A DNA stretch of 64,000 bases, from contig CAKTEQ010000001.1 in assembly GCA_934552825.1 (NCBI GenBank), positions 1 to 64,000 of the forward strand, read 5' to 3'. Below are positions 25,281 to 36,756 of this stretch, in pieces. The translations under genes and the position numbers were made by a program. The stretch is from an uncultured Oscillospiraceae bacterium. Lineage in GTDB: Bacteria; Bacillota; Clostridia; Oscillospirales; Oscillospiraceae. Under the pieces are notes generated by a model that saw only the letters and a list, made by a program, of their open reading frames with translations, made no database searches and was not told the DNA's origin. Numbering within the stretch: position 1 is the stretch's first letter; each line of letters begins with the position of its first letter.

Positions 25281-25308
25281 TTTATATAAACTTATTGTCC
25301 ATTTACAA
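25281..25308 (-). promoter_or_regulatory. Promoter of the binding lipoprotein
   Basis: Minus strand TTGTAA (25303-25308), 16-base spacer, TATAAA (25281-25286). Confidence 0.6.
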
Positions 25309-25440
25309 GGAAAAGTATATCATCGTTTTTACGGATAAGAATTGCGATTTCCGGCATAATTTTAGTATATATGCTGCATTACACTTATCCATTTTTGATA
25401 TAATTTGTGATAAATCACTAATCATTTTAACGTAAAAACC

Positions 25441-25468
25441 GCCCCCGGGATTTCAAAATCCCGGGGGC
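25441..25468 (-). terminator. Terminator of the membrane-protein gene
   Basis: Arms GCCCCCGGGATTT and its complement around CAAA, followed on the minus strand by GGTTTTTACG. Confidence 0.85.
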
Positions 25469-25475
25469 ATTCCGA

Positions 25476-25979
25476 TTATTTATATGACTGCCACAGCTCA
25501 TAGTCGAACTCTGTCTCCCGCCCTGCCTGATCGCAGAACACCAGCGCCCGCTGCTTATGATAAGATATACCTGTCGTCTCAAAGCCTGTCGTCTCTATGC
25601 GTGCCGTGTATCTCTCCCCGTCAATGAGCACTGTGCGCTCTTCGGGAATGCAGAATGCGGCGATCAGGGGCGACGCCGCCAACACCGCGAGTTCACCCAG
25701 GAGGATAACGAGCATGCCTACCCCTATCCCGGCACGGGCAAGCTTCGCCATTCCCGGCACTCCCAGCAGCTTTGCCAGCAACAGCAGCGCCAGCAGAGCA
25801 AAAACAACGCTGCACAAAATACATATCAGAAGAGCCGCTTTGCTGAAGCCGCTCCGGAATTCAAGCCCGAAGTTCCCGGCGATGATCTTCGTCAGGAAAT
25901 ACAGCGCCGCCGCGAATATCATAACCAGAAAGTATTTGAGCAGGAACATTCCCTGCCTTCCAAGCTTTTCCTTCTCCAT
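25476..25979 (-). CDS. Small membrane protein of unknown function
   Basis: A 167-residue protein with three hydrophobic segments (about 11-33, 45-68 and 82-112) and a soluble C-terminal part rich in beta-forming residues (RTVLIDGERYTARIETTGFETTG, HKQRALVFCD). No family recognised. ATG 25979 has only a weak purine-rich site upstream. It is a single-gene unit read away from the ilvA T-box, with its own terminator. The extracytoplasmic or cytoplasmic side of the C-terminal domain cannot be decided from the sequence. Confidence 0.65.
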   Translation of the reverse strand: MEKEKLGRQGMFLLKYFLVMIFAAALYFLTKIIAGNFGLEFRSGFSKAALLICILCSVVFALLALLLLAKLLGVPGMAKLARAGIGVGMLVILLGELAVLAASPLIAAFCIPEERTVLIDGERYTARIETTGFETTGISYHKQRALVFCDQAGRETEFDYELWQSYK

Positions 25980-26109
25980 GCGGACACCCCCTCACCCGTG
26001 GAATATTACCATAATCTCCCGCTTTTTAGTGAAACCTGCATCAAAACTAAGAATTATTAAGCACTGTTTTGACACCTGCGCAGATTTTTCATTTTCTCTC
26101 ACAATCGTC

Positions 26110-26138
26110 TTGACAAACTGTAATTTTAATTTTATAAT
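26110..26138 (+). promoter_or_regulatory. Promoter of the T-box/ilvA transcript
   Basis: TTGACA (26110-26115), 17-base spacer, TATAAT (26133-26138). Confidence 0.85.
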
Positions 26139-26144
26139 TCCCCC

Positions 26145-26412
26145 ATATTTCAAAAATGCGTTCCAACGAGGACAGGCTTCGGGATAACTGAGCAGAGAGA
26201 GGCGCCGGCAGGTGTAAGGCGTTGTCAGCTCCCCTGGCGGATCCCCTCGCAGCAGCTCCGCCGAAGCACAGTAGGCGGGGACGGCAGGCACCGTTAGCAG
26301 CCGGCGGGTTGTTTGATCCGGATAAGTGGTCGGCTGTGCCGGCAACAGGAGTGGTACCGCGGAAGTTTTGCTTTCGTCTCTTTCTTTATGACAGGGGCGG
26401 AGGCTTTTTTTA
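26145..26412 (+). ncRNA. T-box riboswitch upstream of ilvA
   Basis: The leader contains the T-box core (GAGTGGTACCGCGG at 26349-26362) with the adjacent AAG, a stem-I-like start (ACGAGGACAG near 26167) and a terminator formed by CGTCTC (26375-26380) and GGGGCG (26394-26399) followed by GGAGGC and seven T. Uncharged tRNA binding would stabilise the antiterminator and allow ilvA-ridA transcription. I could not fix the specifier codon by eye; isoleucine or a related branched-chain amino acid is expected from the gene. Confidence 0.88.
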
Positions 26413-26442
26413 TTTGCCGTACGGCATATGGAGGTAATTGAA

Positions 26443-27648
26443 ATGGTGACACTGGACAAAGTTTATCACGCGGCATTCGTACTGCGGGACGTGGCGAGAA
26501 AGACCGATCTGATCGAAGCGCCCCGTCTCTCTTCAAGCGCGCACGTATACCTCAAAACAGAAAATCTTCAGGTGACAGGCTCTTTCAAGGTGCGCGGCGC
26601 TTATTACAAGATAAGCCAGCTCTCCCAGGAGGAGCGGGACCGGGGTATCGTCGCCTGCTCCGCCGGCAACCATGCTCAGGGTGTGGCCCTTGCCGCCACA
26701 CACATGGGTATCCGCAGCGTAGTATGTATGCCGGACAGCGCCCCCATAATGAAGGTCGAGTCCACAAAGCGCCTGGGTGCGGAGGTCTGTCTCGTAAAGA
26801 ACACCTACGACGACGCCCACGACAAAGCCGTGGAGCTTCAGCGGGAGACGGGTATGACCTTCATCCATCCGTATGACGATGACGAGGTCATCGCCGGGCA
26901 GGGCACAATCGGTCTCGAGATCCTTGACCAGCTGGAGGATGTAGACGCGGTCGTCGTACCTATCGGCGGAGGCGGACTCATCTCAGGCGTCGCCTTCGCC
27001 ATGAAGAGCCTCAAGCCAGACGTGAAGGTATATGGCGTGCAGGCTGAGGGCGCGGCAAGCATGTTCAATGCCTTCCGGGATCATAAAATGGAGACTCTTG
27101 AGAGCGTGTCCACCTTCGCGGACGGCATCGCCGTAAAGACCCCCGGCGACATTACCTTCGAAATGGTTGAGAAATACGTGGATGACGTGGTCACAGTCAC
27201 AGAGGACGAGACCGCCGCCGCGATACTCGCCCTCATGGAGAATCAGAAGCTTGTAGCAGAGGGCGCGGGCGCCGTCAGCGTGGCGGCAGTAATGTTCAAT
27301 AAGCTCCCCCTGGCTGGGAAGAAGGTCGTCTGCCTCGTGAGCGGCGGCAATATCGACGTCAATATCCTCTCCCGGGTTATAACCCGCGGTCTCGTGATGA
27401 GCGGCCGCAACGCAAACCTCATGATCGCCCTTGTGGATAAGCCCGGTCAGCTCACGCAGGTCTCCTCCATAGTATCCCGGTGCGGCGGCAACGTAGTAAA
27501 CGTGCACTATGACCACGCCGACCCCAACATGGCAATGAACAGCTGTTTCCTCAAGCTCGGTCTCGAGACGAGGGATCAGGCACAGATAGAAGAGATAAAG
27601 AAAGCTCTCACGGATGAAGGCTTTGAGCTTGTCACAGAGCGCGCTTAA
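26443..27648 (+). CDS. ilvA: Threonine dehydratase with C-terminal ACT domain
   Basis: A 401-residue PLP enzyme that deaminates threonine to 2-oxobutanoate, the first step to isoleucine. The PLP lysine is in TGSFKVRGA, the cofactor phosphate loop is GGGGLISG, and a single ACT-like domain begins at about 325 (LMIALVDKPGQLTQVSSIV), the short TdcB/IlvA layout of Firmicutes. ATG 26443 is preferred because GGAGGT (26430-26435) precedes it; the ATG at 26428 overlaps that site. It is controlled by the T-box leader and followed 21 bases later by ridA. Confidence 0.93.
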   Translation: MVTLDKVYHAAFVLRDVARKTDLIEAPRLSSSAHVYLKTENLQVTGSFKVRGAYYKISQLSQEERDRGIVACSAGNHAQGVALAATHMGIRSVVCMPDSAPIMKVESTKRLGAEVCLVKNTYDDAHDKAVELQRETGMTFIHPYDDDEVIAGQGTIGLEILDQLEDVDAVVVPIGGGGLISGVAFAMKSLKPDVKVYGVQAEGAASMFNAFRDHKMETLESVSTFADGIAVKTPGDITFEMVEKYVDDVVTVTEDETAAAILALMENQKLVAEGAGAVSVAAVMFNKLPLAGKKVVCLVSGGNIDVNILSRVITRGLVMSGRNANLMIALVDKPGQLTQVSSIVSRCGGNVVNVHYDHADPNMAMNSCFLKLGLETRDQAQIEEIKKALTDEGFELVTERA

Positions 27649-27669
27649 GGCGCAGAAAGGATGTTCAAA

Positions 27670-28050
27670 ATGGCTGCTGTTACTGAACTCAAAACGAACA
27701 ATGCCCCCGCCGCGATCGGCCCTTACTCCCAAGGGCTCACCACCGGCGAACTTGTTTTCGTCTCCGGGCAGATTCCCGTTGACCCCGCCACCGGCGCAAT
27801 GGCTGAGACCATAGAGGAGCAGACCGCCCAGTGTATCTCCAATCTCCGGGGCGTGCTGGCGGAGGCGGGCTGCACTCTCGCAAACGTGATAAAGACCACT
27901 GTGTTCCTTGCGGATCTCGGCGACTTTGCCGCTATGAATAAGGTCTACGGGGAGAATATGGCCTCCCCCGCTCCCGCGCGGAGCTGCGTGCAGGTCGCGG
28001 CTATTCCCAAGGGGGCAAAGGTCGAGATTGAGTGTATTGCCGTTAAGTAA
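27670..28050 (+). CDS. ridA: Reactive intermediate deaminase RidA
   Basis: A 126-residue RidA/YjgF-family protein. Characteristic segments are APAAIGPYSQG, VFVSGQIPVDPATG, ANVIKTTVFLADL and the Arg in PARSCVQVAAIPK that binds the carboxylate. RidA hydrolyses the unstable enamine/imine made by threonine and serine dehydratases, so its place right behind ilvA has a direct functional reason. ATG 27670 is chosen because AGAAAGG lies about 9 bases upstream; ATG 27661 is too close to it. Length equals the family norm. Confidence 0.95.
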   Translation: MAAVTELKTNNAPAAIGPYSQGLTTGELVFVSGQIPVDPATGAMAETIEEQTAQCISNLRGVLAEAGCTLANVIKTTVFLADLGDFAAMNKVYGENMASPAPARSCVQVAAIPKGAKVEIECIAVK

Positions 28051-28107
28051 AATTTTGCCGGGCGGTGCCGCTAATGGCGCCGCCCTTCTATTGCAGGAGG
28101 TGTAAAA

Positions 28108-28404
28108 ATGCTGGTTCCTCTTTTGATCTACTGCACCGCCATATGTTTTCTCTGCTTCTGGCTCTTCGGCGCGGATAAGCGCAGGGCACGCAGACACGCC
28201 CGGAGGATCCCCGAGAAATCCCTCATAGCCCTCAGTCTTTTGGGCGGCGGACTTGGCGCCTGGGCCGGTATGTATGCCTTCCGCCACAAAACGCTCCACA
28301 GATCCTTCCGTATTCTTGTGCCCCTGGGCACCGTGATTTGGGTCCTGATCATCGCCGCCGTTTTTCTTCTTGAAAATCTTGACATATTGCCCTCTGTATG
28401 TTAG
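28108..28404 (+). CDS. DUF1294 membrane protein
   Basis: A 98-residue membrane protein with three hydrophobic segments. The pattern FWLFGADKRRARRHARRIPE followed by LLGGGLGAWAGMYAFRHKTLHRSF is diagnostic of DUF1294. Function is unknown; the family is widespread in Firmicutes. ATG 28108 follows GCAGGAGGTG. It lies 57 bases behind ridA and may be read through from the T-box promoter, as no terminator is seen between. Confidence 0.85.
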   Translation: MLVPLLIYCTAICFLCFWLFGADKRRARRHARRIPEKSLIALSLLGGGLGAWAGMYAFRHKTLHRSFRILVPLGTVIWVLIIAAVFLLENLDILPSVC

Positions 28405-28499
28405 TCTTTTCGGACAAGTATTTTCCGCATATGCGGCAGCGAGACTTTTAGCAACCCTGCTTTGAGTCTCTTATTTTTACTCAAAAAGAAGGTTATAAA

Positions 28500-29450
28500 A
28501 TGCCCGTTTTCCTGACCGTTCTCCTCTTTATTGTGGGTCTTGTCCTCATAGTAAAGGGCGGCGATTTCTTTGTGGACGCTGCCACATGGATCGCCGAAGC
28601 CACCGGTATCCCCCACTTTATCATCGGCGCGACTATCGTCAGTCTCGCAACGACTCTGCCGGAGATAATCGTCTCGTCCATCGCTGCGATGCAGGGTAAG
28701 GTGGACATGGCTATCGGCAACGCAGTCGGCTCGGTCACGGCAAACACAGGGCTAATAATGGGGCTTTCCGTACTGTTCATTCCCGCGGTAATAAAGCGCG
28801 CGAAGTTTATTCCGAAGGCGGTTTTGATGCTCCTCGCCACAGCTGCGCTGCTGCTTCTCACCTTCAAGACAGGCTCTCTCGGCCCGATCGGTGCGATCGT
28901 CATGTTCGTCATTTTCGCCGTGTTCATCTATGAAAATATTGTCTCTGCCAGGGGCGAGATGGGTGCCGCGGATAAGCCCCCTGTGGACAAAAAGCAGACG
29001 TTCCCCAATATTCTCAAGTTCGTCGGCGGCGCGGCGGCAATAGTCCTCGGTGCGGACCTCCTCGTGGACAACGGAAGCACGCTTGCGACGCTCATGGGTG
29101 CGCCGGAAAGCCTCGTGGCACTCACCTTCGTCGCCATAGGCACTTCTCTCCCTGAGCTTGTTACCGCTATCACCGCCATCAGGAAAAAGCAGTCCTCTCT
29201 CTCCGTGGGCAACATAATAGGCGCAAACATAATCGACATGACGCTCATCCTGCCTATCTGTTCCCTGATCTCCGGCGGCACTCTTCCCGTGAGCGCCCAG
29301 ACCTACACTCTCGACCTTCCCGTGTGCCTGCTTATCATGCTTATCGCAATGGCCCCCACCATGATCCGGGGCAAATTCAGCCGCTGGCAGGGCGCGCTGA
29401 CAATGATCCTGTACATAGGCTATATGGTCCTGCTCGCAGTAATATCCTGA
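28500..29450 (+). CDS. Calcium/sodium (CaCA-family) antiporter
   Basis: A 316-residue membrane protein with the two inverted Na/Ca exchanger repeats: GGDFFVDAATWIAEATGIP with IIGATIVSLATTLPEIIVSS in the first, and GADLLVDNGSTLATLMGAP with ALTFVAIGTSLPELVTAI in the second. The acidic residues in the two 'PE' motifs bind the cation. It has about ten membrane segments. It is a YrbG-type exchanger that extrudes calcium or other cations in exchange for sodium or protons. It is followed by a clear terminator. Confidence 0.92.
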   Translation: MPVFLTVLLFIVGLVLIVKGGDFFVDAATWIAEATGIPHFIIGATIVSLATTLPEIIVSSIAAMQGKVDMAIGNAVGSVTANTGLIMGLSVLFIPAVIKRAKFIPKAVLMLLATAALLLLTFKTGSLGPIGAIVMFVIFAVFIYENIVSARGEMGAADKPPVDKKQTFPNILKFVGGAAAIVLGADLLVDNGSTLATLMGAPESLVALTFVAIGTSLPELVTAITAIRKKQSSLSVGNIIGANIIDMTLILPICSLISGGTLPVSAQTYTLDLPVCLLIMLIAMAPTMIRGKFSRWQGALTMILYIGYMVLLAVIS

Positions 29451-29457
29451 TTTTTCA

Positions 29458-29482
29458 GCCTCCCGGAAACGGGAGGCTTTTT
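29458..29482 (+). terminator. Terminator of the CaCA antiporter gene
   Basis: GCCTCCCG-GAAA-CGGGAGGC and a T-run, 7 bases past the stop codon. Confidence 0.88.
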
Positions 29483-29549
29483 CTTATTGAACCCCGGTGG
29501 CGCATGCTGTATAATTTATTCTGAACTTCAATGCAAGGGGTGTACTGCC

Positions 29550-30659
29550 ATGAAGATACTGCTTTTGAGCTGCAGCACCGGCGAGGGTCATAACCACTGC
29601 GCTCTCGCCGCCCGGGAAGCGCTGGACAAACGCGGTCACGAGACGGAGTTCCTCGACATGATGCAGATGTTCGGCGGACCCGGTCCTCTCAGTTTCGATA
29701 AAATACTAAACAGGATATCCACGAAATCTCCCGAAGTTTTCGGAATGATGTACCACGCCGGAGAAATGTACAGTTCCACCGGCGTCACCTCCCCCGTATA
29801 TCTCGCGAACACCCGCAGAGCGCGGCAGCTGAACGACTTCATCCGGGATAACGGCTATGATGCCGTCGTATGCTCCCACCTGTTCCCAATGGAGTCTCTC
29901 ACCTTTCTTCGCAGGCGGGGCGAAGCCGCCGTGCGCTGCTACGGCATCCTCTCGGACTATACCTGCATCCCCTTCCTGCCGGAAACGGAGCTGGACGGCT
30001 ATTTCCTCCCCCACGAAGATGTTATGGCTGACTGCATAAAAGCTGGTATGCCCGCCGAAAAGCTCTTCGTAACAGGTATGCCTGTGGCTGAAAAATTCAC
30101 TGTTTCTATGACCAAAGCTCAGGCCCGGGAAGAGCTCGGGCTCCCTCAGGACAAGAAGATATACCTCGTCATGACCGGCGGCATAGGCTGCGGCGACGCC
30201 GTGACGCTCTGCAATACTCTCCGCCGCATTCCTGACGACTCTATCATCTGCACTCTTCCCGGGCGCAACGAGGAACTCCGTTTTACCCTCGAGGAGGAGT
30301 ACAGGGGAGACCGCGTCATGGTCGTCCCGTTTACGGACAAGGTCCCCGTCTATATGCACGCCGCCGACGTGCTTCTCTCCAAAGCCGGCGGCATATCCAG
30401 CTCGGAGGCGGCAATACTCGGCGTACCCCTGGTGCACACTATGGCGATACCGGGCGTTGAAACGCTGAACGCCCAGTTTTTCCATTCCCACGGCCTCTCC
30501 CTCTTCGCTTCCGACGCGAGTGAAGCCGCCCGCTTCGCGGACAGGCTCATTTATGACAGCGCGCTCAGCGGGCGCATGCTCGCGGCTCAGAGCACCTGCC
30601 TGCCGAAGGACGGCGCTGAGCGCATAGCTCATCAGATCGAGGCTGACTTTTCTCTTTAA
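29550..30659 (+). CDS. MGDG-synthase-type glycosyltransferase
   Basis: A 369-residue GT-B glycosyltransferase. The N-terminal STGEGHNHCALAAREAL matches the monogalactosyldiacylglycerol-synthase N-domain, and the C-terminal half carries the GT28-like nucleotide-sugar motif (VLLSKAGGISSSEAAILGVPLV). Relatives such as YpfP/UgtP transfer glucose to diacylglycerol to make glycolipid anchors on the inner membrane face. ATG 29550 follows AAGGGG at 29535-29540. Substrate specificity cannot be read. It stands alone between terminators. Confidence 0.85.
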   Translation: MKILLLSCSTGEGHNHCALAAREALDKRGHETEFLDMMQMFGGPGPLSFDKILNRISTKSPEVFGMMYHAGEMYSSTGVTSPVYLANTRRARQLNDFIRDNGYDAVVCSHLFPMESLTFLRRRGEAAVRCYGILSDYTCIPFLPETELDGYFLPHEDVMADCIKAGMPAEKLFVTGMPVAEKFTVSMTKAQAREELGLPQDKKIYLVMTGGIGCGDAVTLCNTLRRIPDDSIICTLPGRNEELRFTLEEEYRGDRVMVVPFTDKVPVYMHAADVLLSKAGGISSSEAAILGVPLVHTMAIPGVETLNAQFFHSHGLSLFASDASEAARFADRLIYDSALSGRMLAAQSTCLPKDGAERIAHQIEADFSL

Positions 30660-30672
30660 AATCAAATAAACA

Positions 30673-30710
30673 GCTCCGGCGCGGTTATCAGAACCGCGCC
30701 GGAGCTTGTT

Positions 30711-30712
<2 letters not shown>
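30673..30712. terminator. Bidirectional terminator (glycosyltransferase / ligA)
   Basis: Fourteen-base arms (30673-30686, 30692-30705) with T-run, between converging genes; it overlaps the first base pair of the ligA stop codon. Confidence 0.88.
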
Positions 30713-33387
<2,675 letters not shown>

Positions 33388-33434
33388 AACAGGGCACCCC
33401 CTCTTATGCAAATCCTATTCTCACGGCCGGCGTT

Positions 33435-34685
33435 TTATCCCAGCAGCTTCTCCGCAGCCAGCATTATCCCAAGCCTGCCCGACTCAAAGGTTATGCCGCC
33501 CTGCATATACACCGTATACGGCTCACGCATAGGCGCGTCGGCGGAAAGCTCGATGGAAGCGCCCTGGATGAACGCTCCCGCCGCCATTATCACGGGGCAG
33601 TCGTAGCCGGGCGTCTGGCAGGGCTCAGGGGTTACGAAAGCGTCCACAGGCGACCCCTTCTGAAGTCCCTGGCAGAATGCTATCACCCCCTCGGGCTTGC
33701 CGAAGGAAACCATCTGGATTATATCTCTGCGCGTATCGCAGTACCGGGGGCTGGGCTCATAACCCATCAATTCCATAATCCCCGCACAGAAAACCGCCGT
33801 TTTAAGAGCCTGGGACACCACATGAGACGCCATGAAAAGTCCCTGGAACATGAGGCGGTTGTTCCCGAGAGTCGCGCCGCATTCGCCGCCGATGCCCGGC
33901 GCCGTCATGCGGGCCGCCGCCCGCTCCACGAGATCCGCCCGTCCTACGATATATCCCCCCGATGGGGCTATTCCGCCGCCGGGGTTTTTTATCAGCGAGC
34001 CCGCCATCAGGTCTGCTCCGACCTGCGTTGGCTCCAGCTTCTCCACAAACTCGCCGTAGCAGTTGTCCACAAATATGTTTATATCCGGGTTCACCGCCTT
34101 GACGGCCCGGCATATCTCCCCTATCTCCTCAACGGAGAGGGAGTCTCTCGTACTGTACCCGCGGGAACGCTGGATGCCCACCGCTCCCACCTTTTTGTCC
34201 CTGCAGGCTTCGCGTATCGCCTGGATATCAGGCTTGCCCTCCGGCGTCATCTCCACCTGCCCGTATTCTATGCCGTACTCCTTGAGAGAGCCGGGGAAAT
34301 CCCCGGATATCCCTATAACGCCGTGAAGGGTATCATATGGCGCTCCGGTGACGTACACCAGCTTCTGCCCGGGCTTTACGACCCCGAAGAGGGAGCAGGT
34401 GATTGCATGGGTCCCGCTCACGAGATTTACCCGGACGATAGCCGCCTCCGCGCCGAAGATCTCAGCATATACGGCTTCAAGTGTCTCCCGCCCGGCGTCG
34501 TTATACCCATAGCCCGTGGTACCGCCGAAAATACTGTCGGATACCCGATTGTTCCTGAAGGCGGAGAGGACCTTGCCGCTGTTGTAGTTCGCTATGTCCT
34601 CGATCTGCCTGAAGTATGGCTCCACCAGTTTTTCAGCCTGCGCCGCCAGCTCCTCCACCCGGGGTGAAATATTCAAAAAATCCAT
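33435..34685 (-). CDS. PLP-dependent lyase, methionine gamma-lyase / YnbB family
   Basis: A 416-residue fold-type I PLP enzyme of the 'aluminium resistance' (YnbB) family within the cystathionine beta-lyase superfamily. The PLP lysine is in GSLIKNPGGGIAP, the Asp that binds the pyridine nitrogen is in FVDNCYGEF, and GTTGYGYNDAGRE is a family block. It is expected to cleave C-S bonds of sulfur amino acids, although the physiological substrate of this group is unclear. It lies 11 bases behind a peptidase gene in the murD operon. Confidence 0.85.
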   Translation of the reverse strand: MDFLNISPRVEELAAQAEKLVEPYFRQIEDIANYNSGKVLSAFRNNRVSDSIFGGTTGYGYNDAGRETLEAVYAEIFGAEAAIVRVNLVSGTHAITCSLFGVVKPGQKLVYVTGAPYDTLHGVIGISGDFPGSLKEYGIEYGQVEMTPEGKPDIQAIREACRDKKVGAVGIQRSRGYSTRDSLSVEEIGEICRAVKAVNPDINIFVDNCYGEFVEKLEPTQVGADLMAGSLIKNPGGGIAPSGGYIVGRADLVERAAARMTAPGIGGECGATLGNNRLMFQGLFMASHVVSQALKTAVFCAGIMELMGYEPSPRYCDTRRDIIQMVSFGKPEGVIAFCQGLQKGSPVDAFVTPEPCQTPGYDCPVIMAAGAFIQGASIELSADAPMREPYTVYMQGGITFESGRLGIMLAAEKLLG

Positions 34686-34696
34686 TTTACGTCTCC

Positions 34697-35713
34697 TTAG
34701 ATCCTCTTGAGGAACGCTTCCGCAAGCCTTCTCATCCCCTCAATATCCTCCCAGGAGGTCACGGTGGAGGGCGAGTGGATGTACCGTACTGGCACGGCTA
34801 TGCCCGCCGCCTTTACGCCCGCGCGGCTGCGCTGGATGGCTGACGCGTCGGTGCCGCCCGCTATATATTCCTTCGTCTGCCACTTTATTCCCTCGTCCTC
34901 AGCGCAGGCGGTGAGCAAGTCAAAAAGCTCCCTGTTATATATCGTGCCGCCGTCCATAAAGGGTATGACTGCCCCGCCGCCAACCTTGCATATCTGCTTT
35001 TCCGGGCTGACCGTCGGGATATCCGCGGCGGTTGTGCCCTCCACTACCAGCGCCACATCCGGCGTCACAGAAAAGGCTGCGCCGAACGCACCGCGCGTCC
35101 CCACTTCTTCCTGAACGGTGAAGGCAAAATATGTGTCGTAAGGCAGGTCGCAGTTTTTAATTATGTCAACCAATACAGCGCAGCCGACTCTGTCGTCCAG
35201 CGCCTTCGCTTTTACTTTTCCCTCGCCAAAGGACACAAAATCGCTCTCAAAGGCGCCTGTGTCCCCAAGTGTCACGAGCTTTTCCGCCGCTTCACGGCTC
35301 TCCGCGCCGATATCGATGTACATCTCCGACACCTTCGGCACCTTCTTCTCCTCCTCGTCGGAGACGAGATGATAGGCCTTCAGCCCGATTATGCCGCGCA
35401 CACCGTTTTTGCCTATACGCACAGCTTTTCCGATAGCCACTCGTCGGTCCACGCCGCCTACAAAGCTGAATTTCAGGTAGCCGTCGTCCCCGATATTCGT
35501 GATTATCACGCCCACTTCATCCATATGAGCCGCCAGCATGACTTTTTTATCTCCGGGCTGCGCGCCCTTCTTAAGTGCTATGACGCTGCCCATATTGTCC
35601 ACGCGCAGCTCCTGCACATGGTTTTTTATATTCTCTATTATGAACTCCCTTACCCGGTCCTCGTCGCCGGAAACTCCGGGCAGCAGGCAGAGTTTTTCAA
35701 CAAGCTCTCTCAT
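34697..35713 (-). CDS. M42-family aminopeptidase (paralogue 2)
   Basis: A 338-residue metallopeptidase of family M42 (FrvX/TET type). The metal ligands are visible as AAHMDEVG, DDRVG, QEEVG and a C-terminal HSP; GGTDASAIQ is typical. These enzymes form tetrahedral dodecamers that degrade peptides in the cytoplasm. The start ATG 35713 is preferred since AAGGAGG precedes it and it overlaps the stop codon of the upstream paralogue by one base (TGATG), indicating translational coupling. It is clearly diverged from its neighbour, so the duplication is old. Confidence 0.9.
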   Translation of the reverse strand: MRELVEKLCLLPGVSGDEDRVREFIIENIKNHVQELRVDNMGSVIALKKGAQPGDKKVMLAAHMDEVGVIITNIGDDGYLKFSFVGGVDRRVAIGKAVRIGKNGVRGIIGLKAYHLVSDEEEKKVPKVSEMYIDIGAESREAAEKLVTLGDTGAFESDFVSFGEGKVKAKALDDRVGCAVLVDIIKNCDLPYDTYFAFTVQEEVGTRGAFGAAFSVTPDVALVVEGTTAADIPTVSPEKQICKVGGGAVIPFMDGGTIYNRELFDLLTACAEDEGIKWQTKEYIAGGTDASAIQRSRAGVKAAGIAVPVRYIHSPSTVTSWEDIEGMRRLAEAFLKRI

Positions 35714-36744
35714 CACATTGCCTCCTTCATGCTTCTGACCAGCTCGCACATCAGCCTTGCCACACTCTCAGCGTCGCTGAGCTTCACCGTCTCAACAGGT
35801 GTGTGCATATAGCGCAGGGGCAGGGACAGCACGGATGTTGACACACCCTCACGGCTGACCTGCATCACCCAGCCGTTCGTCCCGGTGTTGCCGCCCATGA
35901 CCTCGATCTGGAAGGGGATATCCTTGGCCTTTGCCAGGGATATAAGGCGGTTGGTGATGTTCTTATTCATGTTCGGGCCAACGCCGATGGCGGCGCCGCC
36001 GCCGAATTTCATCGTCTTTTCCTTTGGGGCGTCCGGTGTATCACCGTGGGTCACGTCGATAGCCACGCAGAAGTCCGGATCCACCGCGAACACACCCGTC
36101 TTTGCCCCGCGGCAGCCCACTTCTTCCTGGGTGCTCGCCATAACATAGAGGTCAACGGGAAGCTGTTCGTCCTTCAGCATATCCACAGCTCTGAGAATGA
36201 TCCCTATGCAAGCCCTGTCGTCAAGGCTCTTGCCGCAGATCTTGTCGTCCCCCAGCATTTCAGCACCGCAGCGGAACACAATGGGTGTACCGAGAGGGAT
36301 AAGCTCCTGCGCCTGCTCCTGAGTAAGCCCTGTGTCGATTACCATCTCTTTTATGGGCGTCGCCTTATCCATGTCCTCCCCGCTGAGCACATGGGGCGGC
36401 ATGCACGCCACCACGCCGAAGCGCACAGGGTCCGTGAGTATGGCGACCTCTCTGTCCGGCAGCATTCTCGGGTCCACGCCGCCCAGTGTGGAAAAGCGGA
36501 TAAAACCGCCCTTATCGATCTTCGTCACGATGAGGCCTATCTCATCCATATGGGCGTCCAGCAGGAGCTTCTTCGCTCCGGGCACGCCGCTTTTTCTCAG
36601 GGCAATGACGTTGCCCATAACGTCTGTATGCACCTCGTCCATATATCCTTTCAGGGTATCGCTGATTCTCGCCGCCACGCTCTCCTCGAAGCCGGAGGGG
36701 CCTTGAATGGAAGCAAGCTCAATTATCATGTCTTTAAGTTCCAT
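35713..36744 (-). CDS. M42-family aminopeptidase (paralogue 1)
   Basis: A 343-residue M42 metallopeptidase with LDAHMDEIG, DDRACIG, TQEEVGCRG and MHTPVE marking the metal site and C-terminus. It is 12 bases behind murD and coupled to the second M42 gene. Two different subunits could form mixed TET complexes with broader specificity; this is inference. The pair supplies amino acids from intracellular peptides. Length is normal for the family. Confidence 0.9.
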   Translation of the reverse strand: MELKDMIIELASIQGPSGFEESVAARISDTLKGYMDEVHTDVMGNVIALRKSGVPGAKKLLLDAHMDEIGLIVTKIDKGGFIRFSTLGGVDPRMLPDREVAILTDPVRFGVVACMPPHVLSGEDMDKATPIKEMVIDTGLTQEQAQELIPLGTPIVFRCGAEMLGDDKICGKSLDDRACIGIILRAVDMLKDEQLPVDLYVMASTQEEVGCRGAKTGVFAVDPDFCVAIDVTHGDTPDAPKEKTMKFGGGAAIGVGPNMNKNITNRLISLAKAKDIPFQIEVMGGNTGTNGWVMQVSREGVSTSVLSLPLRYMHTPVETVKLSDAESVARLMCELVRSMKEAM

Positions 36745-36756
36745 AATCCTCTTCCC

